64,000 nucleotides of DNA from Henningerozyma blattae CBS 6284 (Eukaryota > Ascomycota > Saccharomycetes > Saccharomycetales > Saccharomycetaceae). Of the stretch, positions 1-9,670 are shown in pieces. The notes beneath the pieces are model-generated. The model searched no databases and was not told the DNA's origin. It saw only the letters and a list, made by a program, of their open reading frames with translations. Numbering within the stretch: position 1 is the first letter of the stretch; each line of letters opens with the position of its first letter. The position numbers and the translations under genes were made by a program. The stretch lies in the NCBI RefSeq assembly GCF_000315915.1, contig NC_020186.1:1860001-1924000 (forward strand), in the 5' to 3' direction.

Positions 1-1
1 C

Positions 2-1024
2 GTACGTAACAGAGACTTAGGTATAAGGAATAATGACCAATTTACTAATTCAAGAAAGGAGAGTGAGAAGTGGAGAACCAATAAAAATACTAATACGTCT
101 GAGGATATTAATACCAGGAGAGGGAGGACTGATACTGGCTTCTCTAATGGTAAACTTTTTGATAATAAATATAAAAGAAATGGCAAGTTGAATAGTGGTA
201 ATTTGAATAGAATTCCACATCGTAGAAGAGAAATTAATTGGACTACAGGAACTGCAAAACAGCAGGAAGTAGCAAATTCAACAGTAAAACAGATCTTAGA
301 GATCAATAATCGAGGTTACATAAAGTATGTTGACTCAGCAACCAATTCAATTCAAAGAACAACGATTTTCAATTTATCTAATGAAATAGATCTTGATGTA
401 GATGCATTATTTATAGCAAACGTTGAAAAAAATGAGGATTCAGGGATTACTTTGCCGCTTATTAAATTAGTTAAATCTGAAATTGCTTTAAAGAAATATT
501 CCGATACATTAGCCAAAAAAAAGGATATAGAGTTAGGATTAGCTTCCAAGAATAATAGAAAAGTAAAAAAGTCAAATGCAGTTAAAAGTGTTAAAGTATC
601 TTGGCAAATTAGTCTTGATGATTTGTTAAAACAGAAAAAGTCAGAAATTTCAAAGATTATTGAAAAAGGTAACAAGTTACAAATATGTATTGGTAATAAG
701 AATGATTTTAAAAGTGATTTTTTAGACAAATTTGAATATTTAGACAAAAGCGAGAACAATACACCATCTAATGATCTAAATGAAGCAGAATTGAAAAAAA
801 GAGAAGCAATACTTAATAAAATAGAACAAATTTTTCAAGAACTTCAAATAAAAAGTAAAATGGTTGGTGATATTGGTGGAATGCTATTGATCAATTGTGA
901 GGCTTTAAAGCAATCAAAATCCGAAAAATCAATGAATAAATATGACTTAAAAGCTGCTAAAAAGAGAGAAAGGCAAGAAAAGCTGGCTAAACGTACTGCC
1001 AAAAAACAAGGCCTATTGAACTAA
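2..1024 (+). CDS. AIM23: Mitochondrial translation initiation factor 3 (Aim23), 5' end cut by window edge
   Basis: The reading frame is open from the left edge (base 2) to a TAA at 1022-1024, giving 340 codons without a start, so the gene is 5'-truncated. S. cerevisiae Aim23 is about 356 residues, so little is missing. Aim23 is the yeast mitochondrial IF3. It acts in the matrix on the small mitoribosomal subunit during translation initiation. The first ~65 codons visible are Arg/Asn-rich, as expected of a poorly conserved mitochondrial N-terminus. Next comes the IF3-like part, with an N-domain segment around RGYIKYVDSATN and a C-domain beginning near VKVSWQISLDDLLKQK. The protein ends in a Lys/Arg-rich tail. 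The identification is supported by the neighbouring YKR051W-like and MRS3/MRS4 genes, because AIM23 (YJL131C) lies close to MRS3 (YJL133W) in S. cerevisiae. Confidence 0.8.
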   Translation, partial: VRNRDLGIRNNDQFTNSRKESEKWRTNKNTNTSEDINTRRGRTDTGFSNGKLFDNKYKRNGKLNSGNLNRIPHRRREINWTTGTAKQQEVANSTVKQILEINNRGYIKYVDSATNSIQRTTIFNLSNEIDLDVDALFIANVEKNEDSGITLPLIKLVKSEIALKKYSDTLAKKKDIELGLASKNNRKVKKSNAVKSVKVSWQISLDDLLKQKKSEISKIIEKGNKLQICIGNKNDFKSDFLDKFEYLDKSENNTPSNDLNEAELKKREAILNKIEQIFQELQIKSKMVGDIGGMLLINCEALKQSKSEKSMNKYDLKAAKKRERQEKLAKRTAKKQGLLN

Positions 1025-1431
1025 TGAGCCTGAGATATTCTAAACGGTTTTACAATTGTTTTTCAAAGCATTTTTAGTTCAAATATCATCCCCTAATATT
1101 ATTCTTTTTTATTTATTTATATAATGCATAGAGCAACTTGTGTATATGCAATATTTATTTAAAATCCTTACTTTCATATTCATTATATAAAGTGGTAAGT
1201 TACTTTCATTGATGATACTTTTCATACTTTTCATTCATTGACGACAGCCTTGTTCGGAAACGGTTCTTGGACTTAAGATTAAAAAGGGGGTGTAACATTT
1301 GGGTATTTTTTTAATACAATGCAGGTTAAATAGTTTCAAATGTAAATAATGTTTAGAAGATTGAAAAAAAGAATCTAAGGTCTAGTTATTACCCATACTC
1401 TGCATATTGTGAAACTGTCAGATGAGTAACC
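1025..1431. other. Intergenic region between AIM23 and the YKR051W-like gene
   Basis: This 407-bp tandem intergenic region must hold the AIM23 3' end and the promoter of the next gene. An AGGGG stress-response-like element lies at 1285-1289 inside a run of five Gs. No RNA gene or small ORF was seen. Confidence 0.5.
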
Positions 1432-2739
1432 ATGCTTGAGGAAGATGAACTCCTTCCACTATGGTTGAAACATATATGTATTCTCAGTTGCATACTTGGC
1501 TTCATAATATCTATGTATTCAATTACAATGCAACTACTCAATTATCGTAAACCGTTTGAACAGAGATTAACAATTAGAATTCAAGTAATGGTTCCTATCT
1601 TTTGTGTTTCATCTAGCTGTGCTGTTTTTCAACCAACTATCTCCCAAATATTCATTGATCCAATCCGAGAAGTTTATGAGGCGTTTATTATTTATACATT
1701 TTTCTCATTAATGGTACTATTATTGAATGGTGAAAGAGAAATTATAACAAAACTTAGTTTAAAACATCGACCGCTAAGTCATCCAATCTTCTTTTTTGGA
1801 AGATTTTTTAAAAAAATCGATTTGTCAGACCCAGGTGATTTTCTTTGGGTGAAGTTTGGGATATTACAATATGTTTGGTTTAAACCATTTTATTGTGTCT
1901 CATTGATTACTTATCATTTTTTTAAATGGAAATATCTCAATATAATTATGGTTGTTATGTATAATGTTTCAATGACCTGGTCATTATACAATTTGGCGTT
2001 ATTCTGGATATGCTTATCAGATGAATTGAAACCATTTGATCCATGGAAAAAATTTCTTTGTGTTAAATTAATAATATTTGCATCTTATTGGCAAAGTCTT
2101 ATTGTGGAACTTATAAGCTATTGTAATCTTGGAAATTTACCAACCAATTCTGATAAAGAATTATGGTCATATGTCTATCAAAATTGTTTTATATGTTTGG
2201 AAATGATTGGATTTGCAATTTTCCATTTACTTGCCTTTCCATGGGAACCATACAGTGTTAAAAATATCCCTCATGGAGCAAAAATGAGATTCTGGTATTC
2301 TTTACGTGACTGTTTCGGTATTAAGGATTTGATTTGGGACTTTAATCAAACTTTAGTTGATAGATCAAATTATTACAATTACAAAACATTTGATCCGACT
2401 GAAACAGATACAGCTATTAATGAAACGTTTGATTCACAATCTTTAATAAGACAATCAAAGAAGGGAATTAGATATAACAATACAGATAATAAAAAATATT
2501 GGGTTGGTATTAATACAGGGCCCAATACTAATTATGGTACAATTGGCACCCCCGCAGAACCATCAAGCATGCATAACATTGATTTACAACAGCAGATAAA
2601 CGATAATGATTGGGATATTAGCATACCTTTAAATAAATACATTCCAACAGATATAAATTACCCTGTTTATTGGTCATTAAATGGGCATAGATATAGTGAT
2701 GGAATGAATTTATTAAGAGAAAGTTTACAGTCAGTATAA
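1432..2739 (+). CDS. DUF300 / OST-alpha-like multi-spanning membrane protein, YKR051W homologue
   Basis: The predicted protein has 435 residues, close to the 418 of S. cerevisiae YKR051W. It belongs to the DUF300 family (related to organic solute transporter alpha and TMEM184), whose yeast member has no well-defined function. About seven hydrophobic segments are visible. The first is near residues 12-35 (HICILSCILGFIISMYSI), and others surround IIYTFFSLMVLLL, FKPFYCVSLITYHFF, LNIIMVVMYNVSMTWSLY and CFICLEMIGFAIFHLLAFPW. Family-typical motifs include the NGEREI loop and the KPFYCVSL and KFLCVKLIIF segments. The C-terminal ~130 residues are hydrophilic and probably cytosolic. The ATG at 1432 is the first in frame and opens directly onto the first hydrophobic segment. 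YKR051W is adjacent to MRS4 (YKR052C) in S. cerevisiae, matching the next gene here. Confidence 0.85.
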   Translation: MLEEDELLPLWLKHICILSCILGFIISMYSITMQLLNYRKPFEQRLTIRIQVMVPIFCVSSSCAVFQPTISQIFIDPIREVYEAFIIYTFFSLMVLLLNGEREIITKLSLKHRPLSHPIFFFGRFFKKIDLSDPGDFLWVKFGILQYVWFKPFYCVSLITYHFFKWKYLNIIMVVMYNVSMTWSLYNLALFWICLSDELKPFDPWKKFLCVKLIIFASYWQSLIVELISYCNLGNLPTNSDKELWSYVYQNCFICLEMIGFAIFHLLAFPWEPYSVKNIPHGAKMRFWYSLRDCFGIKDLIWDFNQTLVDRSNYYNYKTFDPTETDTAINETFDSQSLIRQSKKGIRYNNTDNKKYWVGINTGPNTNYGTIGTPAEPSSMHNIDLQQQINDNDWDISIPLNKYIPTDINYPVYWSLNGHRYSDGMNLLRESLQSV

Positions 2740-2994
2740 ATACTTTAATTACAATTTATGATGAGAGAGAGTATAATTGTGCGTTTATAGAAAGTCATTA
2801 ATTAGAATTTATACATACTTATATAAAATAAATCATGTGAAATAAAATGAGGAGGGGAATGCAAAGAATAATAATAAGTAAGGAATAGGAATGATAATAT
2901 ACAGAAAGAAACAAAGGAAGAAAAGTCTGGAGTGTAGAAACGAAAATACAAGGAATAATGACAGTGTTTATAATTAAGTGAAAGCAATATTTTT

Positions 2995-3957
2995 TTAAAT
3001 TATCGAATTATTTTTATTAAGGAAGAAGTGCTTTGCACATTCATATGCAGTCCAAGAAATTGCAGTTGCAGGCATATTAGCAATTACTCTTGGTTTTAAA
3101 CCTTTTAAGAAACCTCTGTAACCGTTCAATTTATATATAGCTCTGGAGGCTTTAGCAAACGTATCTGCATTCTTTAAAATAGGCTCAGAAATATTATTTG
3201 AACCTCTAACCTGTAAAACAGTCTTTATACAATCCAATGGAGTTGTCAATGCAGCACATGTAGCTCCACTAATACCCCCACATAAACAATGGATGTAAGG
3301 ATTGTATTTATTAGAAGGATTTAAAAAAGCCGTAGAGGTCTCATATATAACAAAATTTAATGAAACAAATGGAATGTTCATTGCTAAAGTAGTTGGATAT
3401 GAGTAATAAAATGCCCTGAGACCTTCCTTTTGATAAATCAATTTTGTCATTCCGAATATAGTAGAATTTTTTGAGATTTGCATTCGTTGTTTTACAGTAT
3501 CAAATGGATTCAAAAGAGCATCAGAGAGAATGGTAGCAGAAGCGCCGCTTAAGGCAATTTTCAATGGATTCCATCTTGGAGAAGAATAGGCATTCTCGGT
3601 CATCAATTTTGATTTTGTGAATTCATAAGTAGCAAAATAAACAGCATGAGCTGGTCCTGCACCCAATAATACTGAGGATAGGCCCTTCCAAAGAGATTTG
3701 AAGCCTTCATTGGTTGTTATCTTAGTCAATTGTGTTATCACATTAGAATTTGTTTTTAATAGCACATTGCTATAACCATTAGTCAACGTGACATTGGATT
3801 GGATCCTGGTCTTTAAAACATCTATAGGAAACATCACAGTATGTTCCATTACACCAGCAAATGCACCAGCAAACAACTGAGAAGCCAATGGGGTATTTAT
3901 GGGCAAAGATTCATAATCAATCTCTTCACCTGTACCAACATTCTCGAGTATTGACAT
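2995..3957 (-). CDS. MRS3/MRS4: Mitochondrial iron carrier Mrs3/Mrs4
   Basis: This 320-residue mitochondrial carrier (SLC25, mitoferrin type) imports Fe2+ across the inner membrane for heme and Fe-S synthesis. Three carrier repeats are visible, each with the P-x-[DE]-x-x-[RK] signature: PIDVLKTRIQS, PFDTVKQRMQI and PLDCIKTVLQV. The N-terminal DYESLP and the LAGAFAGVMEH-type segment are characteristic of Mrs3/Mrs4. The three His residues implicated in iron transport by Mrs3 appear conserved: MEHTVMFP (about residue 39), GPAHAVYF, and IHCLCGG. S. cerevisiae has two ohnologues, MRS3 (YJL133W) and MRS4 (YKR052C). The adjoining YKR051W-like gene resembles the MRS4 locus and AIM23 the MRS3 locus, so this is best treated as the pre-duplication orthologue of both. 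The gene is convergent with YKR051W and divergent from RAD2. Confidence 0.92.
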   Translation of the reverse strand: MSILENVGTGEEIDYESLPINTPLASQLFAGAFAGVMEHTVMFPIDVLKTRIQSNVTLTNGYSNVLLKTNSNVITQLTKITTNEGFKSLWKGLSSVLLGAGPAHAVYFATYEFTKSKLMTENAYSSPRWNPLKIALSGASATILSDALLNPFDTVKQRMQISKNSTIFGMTKLIYQKEGLRAFYYSYPTTLAMNIPFVSLNFVIYETSTAFLNPSNKYNPYIHCLCGGISGATCAALTTPLDCIKTVLQVRGSNNISEPILKNADTFAKASRAIYKLNGYRGFLKGLKPRVIANMPATAISWTAYECAKHFFLNKNNSII

Positions 3958-4977
3958 TCTCTGTTGTTTTGTATTCTTGTAAGTTCTTCAACTTAAAGTC
4001 AGTCGATAGAAAAGAAGATTATTTTCTTTTATTTTTACAACTAGATACTCGGCATGTTCTTAAATATTTTTAGATACTTTGTATTAATTCCAAATTTTGC
4101 TCAATTCTTTCACCTCATCAAGTTTTGAATAAATTTCACTCTTGATTTCACCCATTTCCAGTAAAAAGGCATCGCCCTATACACGCCAATTGGAAAATAA
4201 CGTGTGTTAGACCCGAGTAATTGGTTTCTCCGGTTTGACCCTTACACCCTCGGAAAAAAGAACGGAGCTTTCTCGGATTTAATTTTCAGAATTTTTTCCT
4301 TAACGCCTGTAGCACGTGACTCTTTAGAATGTGATTTTGAATTCCATGGCTAGGGTTAAAATTCAGGAATGTGGGGTAAAGTAGGGCTATTTCAAAGATT
4401 TCCAATTATAGTGTAATTAGACTTATTTCCTAATGTATCCATTATATATATATATATATATATATATATNNNNATATATAGTAATTACTATTTTACATAA
4501 ATTAAAAAAGTAGCTACTAACTAATTTTAAGTAATAGTAAGTAAACATCAAGAAATAAATTGTTGTCTACGTTTAGGGTTAGTATTCTTGGATACTGTTG
4601 AAGGTTCAAGGGTAGCCTATAGAAATCTTTCTTATTTTCTTTTTTTTGTCTATGTAATTCATCTTGAAGAAAAATACATATTATTACGGATTCCTTTTGT
4701 AATCGATATTAACTCTTCTACTTTGATGAATCTAGTGGGAAAAGCTGAGAAAATACATCTCGCTTACACTTTGTAAAGCTATTATCTATCGTACTTTTAT
4801 TAGGTCACATGGTTTCCTGTAAGAATCTATAAATTGCAAATTCTTTAAGGCGGTAGAATGGTTAAAAACATTCTTAAATGTTTTTATACAATAAAAAAAC
4901 AGATCCAACTGCAAACTGGCATACCTCAATGTCTATACATTTGGTAAATTGTCAGATTACTATACAGCTATCACAAG
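3958..4977. other. Divergent MRS3/4-RAD2 intergenic region with a synteny breakpoint
   Basis: These 1,020 bp separate the MRS3/4 start (minus strand) from the RAD2 start (plus strand). A CACGTG E-box in Cbf1-type context (CACGTGAC) lies at 4313-4318. A CACCC core, as in Aft-type iron sites, lies near 4245 but has a mismatched flank. A (TA)n tract interrupted by Ns occupies 4443-4480. Short open frames around 4588-4776 have no ATG start and no recognisable motif, so I do not call a gene. This is also where S. cerevisiae synteny changes from YKR052C to YGR258C. Confidence 0.5.
4443..4480. repeat. (TA)n microsatellite with an assembly gap (Ns at 4470-4473)
   Basis: An uninterrupted TA dinucleotide run is broken by four N bases and then resumes. 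The true repeat length is therefore unknown, and the join may be artefactual. Confidence 0.95.
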
Positions 4978-7900
4978 ATGGGTGTTCATTCATTCTGGGA
5001 TATCGTCAATCCAACAGCTAAACCAGTCCGGTTGGATTCATTACAAGATAAAAAAATGGCGGTCGATGCATCCATTTGGATTTATCAATTCTTAAAGGCA
5101 GTTAGAGATGATCAAGGGAACGCTGTTAAGAATGCACATATCGTTGGATTCTTTAGAAGAATCTGCAAATTGCTATATTTTGGTATTAAGCCTGTATTTA
5201 TTTTTGATGGTGGTGTGCCTGTCTTGAAGAAAAATACTATTAAAAAGAGAAAAGAACGAAGACAAGGTAAAAGAGATAATGCTGCAGCTACAGCTAAAAA
5301 ATTATTAGCTGTACAATTACAAAAGAAAATTAATGATGAAGTTCATCCAGAAAATCTATCAGCTCACAATGCAGAATCTGCTACTGTAGCTTCTAAAAAT
5401 AAATCGTATACATTACAGGATGAGTGGCAATTACCTGAACTTTCAGGATTCCATTACGATGAAGATGATCAAAGAGTTATGCCTACAGAAACCTTTGAAA
5501 ATGTTATTAAATCAATCGACGACGAGTTGGATCATATCGATTTAGATTCTATTAATCCAGCATCAAAGGAGTTTGAAGAGTTACCTAAATCATCTCAATA
5601 TTTGATTCTTTCGACATTAAGATTACGATCCAGATTAAGAATGGGTTATACTAAGGAACAATTAGAACAAATGTTTCCTGACAGTTTAGATTTCTCTAAA
5701 TTTCAAATTGATATGGTTAGAAGAAGAAATTTTTTTACTCAAAAATTAATTAATACGACAGGCCTGCATGATGGTGGAGCTTCCAAATTAACTGATGATG
5801 TTATAAAGAGAATATCTGGAAAAAATGATAAAGAATATAAATTAACCAAGACAGAAAATGGTTGGACTCTAGGTTTCGGTGAGTTTGATGGAACAGAGGC
5901 AAAAAAGGCCATTAATCTTGAACCTGATTCTAATTCAAGTGTCCTAATTGACAGAAAATATGATTTAAAGAAACTGTTTAATACAAAAAGTATTGGTTTA
6001 ACGAACTCAAATAGTGATATCCAAAATGATATTAATAATAATAACAATATTAACAATAGTAATAATGATGCTGCCAATGGAAACGAAGAAAATGATGATG
6101 ATGAGGAGGAAGAAGATTTTGAATGGGAAGATGTAGATGTTATACCTAAAAAAAAGGAACAAATAGAAGATTTTTCAATTAACGCTGCCAGGCTCTCTCA
6201 TACACAAAAATTAAAAAATGTTAATGAAAATTCTTTACGTGATAACAATTCTATTGCTGGTAGCCAGGCATTTTTAGATAAAAGATATGTTAGTAATAAA
6301 TCACCGTTAAAAGTGACACCTTCAAAATTGTCCTACTATATTATAGATGAGTATGAACAAGAAGAATCCTCTGAACATAATAGTAATAATAGTAGGAAGA
6401 AGAAATTTGTTCAAAAAGAAGGCAAAAATGATATTATTATTAATAAATCTTTGAATAAAATTAAGAGAAAGATTAATTTTGAAAATGATCTTCTTGAGAA
6501 TTCTATGGATCCAAATATTTCCATGTATGAGAAACAACACACAATCCGTAAAATAGAATCACCCTCAAATACTATTACGAGTAACTCAATGAAAATAATC
6601 TCACCCCATGATAGTGAAGATGACGATTATCTAGATCAATTAAAAGAAATTGAAATGATTGAAGATTTTCAAACTAAGAAACTTGAAGCAAAAAAATGCA
6701 ACATCCAAGATCTACCTAAACGCAAGGAAGATATTTCTATAGATACAAAAATCGATAATAAGAGGCTACCTCTTGTAACTCATTTTTCAAACATGCCATC
6801 TACTATGGAAGTTCCTCTAACTGAAAATCAACAGAATTTGAACTTTATAGTTAGTAAAATACCAGATTTCTCTTCTAATGGAGTTTCTTTTTTATTCCAA
6901 AATAACGTACCAAAGGAAACTCAAGACACTCGCTCTACAAAACCAAATAAGAAGCCACACATGGAGGTTCCTTCATGGTTTGAAAATTCATCTTCTTTGA
7001 ATTCCAACCAACAGTATAACCCATATAGTACTACCGAATTTGTACATGACAGGGCAGAAGAACAACAACTAGCTTCTAATGGAACAGAGAAGAGGCATTA
7101 TGATCTTGTATCAGGATTTACAGCGGAACAACTCTTAGAAAAAATTAAATGCGAACCAGCTATCAATGCTAAGCATGTCGTTGATTCAGATAATAGTTTA
7201 GAAGTAATAGAAAATTCAAATAGCCTGGTAAGCAAAAGCGAAGATGATAATGATCTTGAGATTATTGAACCTAAAGCGAATGCTGAGATTAAAAATATTA
7301 AAAATAACGAAAATACTAGTTTAAGCACTGAACCATTGATTACATACCAGGAACCCGTTGGTAAACCTGTAGATTCAACTCTTTCTATTAATTACAATAC
7401 CCAATCTAAAAATATTCATTCTGAATCTGAATCAAACAATATGGCCTCGAAGCCAATGGTATTTGATTATGATTTTTCTGAGGATGAAGAAGATGAAATA
7501 TCTGAAAATATTAGAAAAGAAAATGATGATTTTAATGACCTAAGAAATAAGTTACAAGGAGATAATGAGAGGGTTACTGGAAATGCATTTTTAGAAGATG
7601 AATTATTTGAGCAGCAGATGAAAGATAAAAGAGATTCTGATGAAGTTACTACAGACATGATTCTAGATGTACAAGAATTACTATCACGATTCGGAATTCC
7701 GTTTATAACTGCTCCTATGGAGGCAGAAGCACAGTGTGCAGAGTTAATAAATTTAAAACTAGTTGATGGTATTGTGACAGATGATAGTGATGTATTTTTG
7801 TTTGGAGGAACAAAAGTTTATAAAAATATGTTCCATGAAAAGCATTATGTTGAGTATTATGATAATGATGTTATATTCCGAAATCTTGGATTGGATCGAG

Positions 7901-8445
7901 AGTATATGATTGAATTGGTAGAATTACTAGGTAGTGATTATACTACTGGTATCAAGGGTATGGGCCCAGTATCGAGCATGGAAGTCTTGGCGGAATTTGG
8001 AAATCTAAAGAATTTTAAAGAGTGGTATAATGAAGGACAATTTGATAAATCTAAGCAAGAAAAGGAAAACAAGTTTCAAAAAGATTTGAGGAAAAAACTA
8101 GTTAAAAATGGTGTTATATTTGAAAATGATTTTCCAAACTCATTGGTATCAGATGCTTACATGAACCCAGAAGTAGATCATGATTCAACAGCTTTTAAAT
8201 GGGGGGTACCTGATTTAGATATGTTACGAACGTTTATGAGAAATAAAATTGGTTGGCAAAAGGAAAAATCCGATGAGATTTTAATACCTTTAATTAGAAC
8301 GATTAATCAAAGAAAAATTCAACAAAAGCAAAGAACTTTAAATGAATTTTTCCCAAATGAAGTTTTGGGACAAGAGAAAAGATATTCCGCCAGCAATAGA
8401 ATGTCAATAGCTACAAGCAAATTAAAAAAGCGTAGATTGAAGTAA
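4978..8445 (+). CDS. RAD2: Rad2 (XPG) structure-specific endonuclease of nucleotide excision repair
   Basis: This 1,155-residue FEN1/XPG-family nuclease makes the 3' incision in nucleotide excision repair and works with TFIIH in the nucleus. The N-terminal nuclease block runs from MGVHSFWDIV, with catalytic Asp30 in MAVDAS and the second acidic site in FIFDGG near residue 77. The internal nuclease block lies around residues 890-1060. It includes PMEAEAQCA (about 914), TDDSDVFLFG (about 935) and the helix-two-turn-helix segment LLGSDYTTGIKGMG. Between the two blocks lies a long acidic, Asn-rich spacer of about 780 residues, which also mediates TFIIH contacts in the family. A PCNA-binding PIP-like motif, QRTLNEFF, sits near residue 1117, followed by a basic tail. 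S. cerevisiae Rad2 has 1,031 residues; the extra length is in the spacer. RAD2 is YGR258C, and MTM1 (YGR257C) follows in the same relative orientation. Confidence 0.96.
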   Translation: MGVHSFWDIVNPTAKPVRLDSLQDKKMAVDASIWIYQFLKAVRDDQGNAVKNAHIVGFFRRICKLLYFGIKPVFIFDGGVPVLKKNTIKKRKERRQGKRDNAAATAKKLLAVQLQKKINDEVHPENLSAHNAESATVASKNKSYTLQDEWQLPELSGFHYDEDDQRVMPTETFENVIKSIDDELDHIDLDSINPASKEFEELPKSSQYLILSTLRLRSRLRMGYTKEQLEQMFPDSLDFSKFQIDMVRRRNFFTQKLINTTGLHDGGASKLTDDVIKRISGKNDKEYKLTKTENGWTLGFGEFDGTEAKKAINLEPDSNSSVLIDRKYDLKKLFNTKSIGLTNSNSDIQNDINNNNNINNSNNDAANGNEENDDDEEEEDFEWEDVDVIPKKKEQIEDFSINAARLSHTQKLKNVNENSLRDNNSIAGSQAFLDKRYVSNKSPLKVTPSKLSYYIIDEYEQEESSEHNSNNSRKKKFVQKEGKNDIIINKSLNKIKRKINFENDLLENSMDPNISMYEKQHTIRKIESPSNTITSNSMKIISPHDSEDDDYLDQLKEIEMIEDFQTKKLEAKKCNIQDLPKRKEDISIDTKIDNKRLPLVTHFSNMPSTMEVPLTENQQNLNFIVSKIPDFSSNGVSFLFQNNVPKETQDTRSTKPNKKPHMEVPSWFENSSSLNSNQQYNPYSTTEFVHDRAEEQQLASNGTEKRHYDLVSGFTAEQLLEKIKCEPAINAKHVVDSDNSLEVIENSNSLVSKSEDDNDLEIIEPKANAEIKNIKNNENTSLSTEPLITYQEPVGKPVDSTLSINYNTQSKNIHSESESNNMASKPMVFDYDFSEDEEDEISENIRKENDDFNDLRNKLQGDNERVTGNAFLEDELFEQQMKDKRDSDEVTTDMILDVQELLSRFGIPFITAPMEAEAQCAELINLKLVDGIVTDDSDVFLFGGTKVYKNMFHEKHYVEYYDNDVIFRNLGLDREYMIELVELLGSDYTTGIKGMGPVSSMEVLAEFGNLKNFKEWYNEGQFDKSKQEKENKFQKDLRKKLVKNGVIFENDFPNSLVSDAYMNPEVDHDSTAFKWGVPDLDMLRTFMRNKIGWQKEKSDEILIPLIRTINQRKIQQKQRTLNEFFPNEVLGQEKRYSASNRMSIATSKLKKRRLK

Positions 8446-8672
8446 TTTGCGACAACTCTCTTTATTTAGACATTTTGACTTTTGTCGTTATTTGTTAATC
8501 TTTTTTTTTCCTTCTCTGTATTTTGTGTCATTCTTAAATGATTTTTATTGGATGCGACAGTATATAAAAAAAAAGAAATTCAATACATATCTTAGGAAGT
8601 ATATATATTTTATTCTAAGCTTTGTAAACAAAACAGTATAAATAGCTTATTTGAAGCTTTTTGAGTGTAGGT

Positions 8673-9670
8673 ATGGAAAATCAGATCAAAGGATTGTCAC
8701 CAATATATCAGACGCCTTTACGAAATAATATTCAAGGTTCTTCGAACTCCAAAAAAAACAAAGTCCAAATATAATTCCAGAATTCCCAGAACATCCAAGT
8801 TTACATATCAGTTCCTACAGTAATGAGTTTAATATCAATAATAGTATTGATCCAAAATTATTACAACGTCCAATTACCACAAAAATTTGCATGAATAATA
8901 ATAATTCCAGGTATATAATTAGAAACCACAGATTCTTAGAAAGTTTAAAATGTTTTGAAAAATATTCTTCTTCTAGTAAAATCAAAAATGATTTTGATTA
9001 TGGTAAAATACTAAAACAGCAGCATATCGATAGTAAATTTGTAATTAGTGAGCAAGAAATAGATATTGAAACTGATAATCCACAATATATTACAAATACA
9101 AATAATAGAGTGAAAAGAACATCGATACAGTCATATAATTTTAATTCACCAAAATATCAACATATAGATGATACTGTTGGCAATTCGATGTATCAAGAAT
9201 ATCTTGAATATATTAAAAGTAATCCTTTACAGACAACTTTAGGTGATTTTGACCAGGTAAAGGATGATAGATTTATTTACGAGGGATTGTATGATCGCAA
9301 TAGAATAATCCTGGATAATTTCCATATAAATGACCGTTATAATGATAGCACTGCCAGTAACGTTTTTAGTATTCCAAATGGTTTTAATCCAAGATTGGCA
9401 AGAAATATGGCAGCTAACGAGAAGGTGGATAAATGGATAAATAAAATACCCATCATAATATCGAAGAGAGGAGATATTACTCCAAATTGTTTCGAGCCCA
9501 GCTTTAGTTTCAATTGGGAAGAATTCGATTTTGATAATGAAACTGGGGAAAATAATTTCGAATCTATTGATGATCTTTTGTTTCTACAAAACAAGAAAGT
9601 TGACGCTCTGGTACGTAAGATGTACATGAGAGAAAATGAGATTTATAACGTTGGCAATCCTTACATTTAA
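8673..9670 (+). CDS. Frame-disrupted gene in the PFS1/ADY1 position (unconfirmed identity)
   Basis: An ATG at 8673 opens a 33-codon frame that stops at TAA just after an A8 run (8751-8758). The frame one base back is open from this run to 9670 and reads on smoothly through SPNIIPEFPEHPSLHI, so the two parts look like one protein of about 331 residues. An ATG at 8891 would give a shorter, unbroken 259-codon frame, but the 40-odd codons before it look coding. I recognise no domain. The protein is Asn/Ile/Tyr-rich and hydrophilic, with segments such as MYQEYLEYIKSNP, NGFNPRLARNM and DDLLFLQNKKVDALVRKMY. The gene lies between RAD2 and MTM1 in the same orientation. In the reconstructed ancestral order that is where PFS1/ADY1 (YHR185C, prospore-membrane formation, 237 residues) would be expected. 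That assignment rests on synteny only. Confidence 0.5.

Noticed and set aside
4588..4776. 62-codon frame upstream of RAD2
   Set aside because: No ATG at its start, composition like random AT-rich DNA, and it lies in the divergent promoter.
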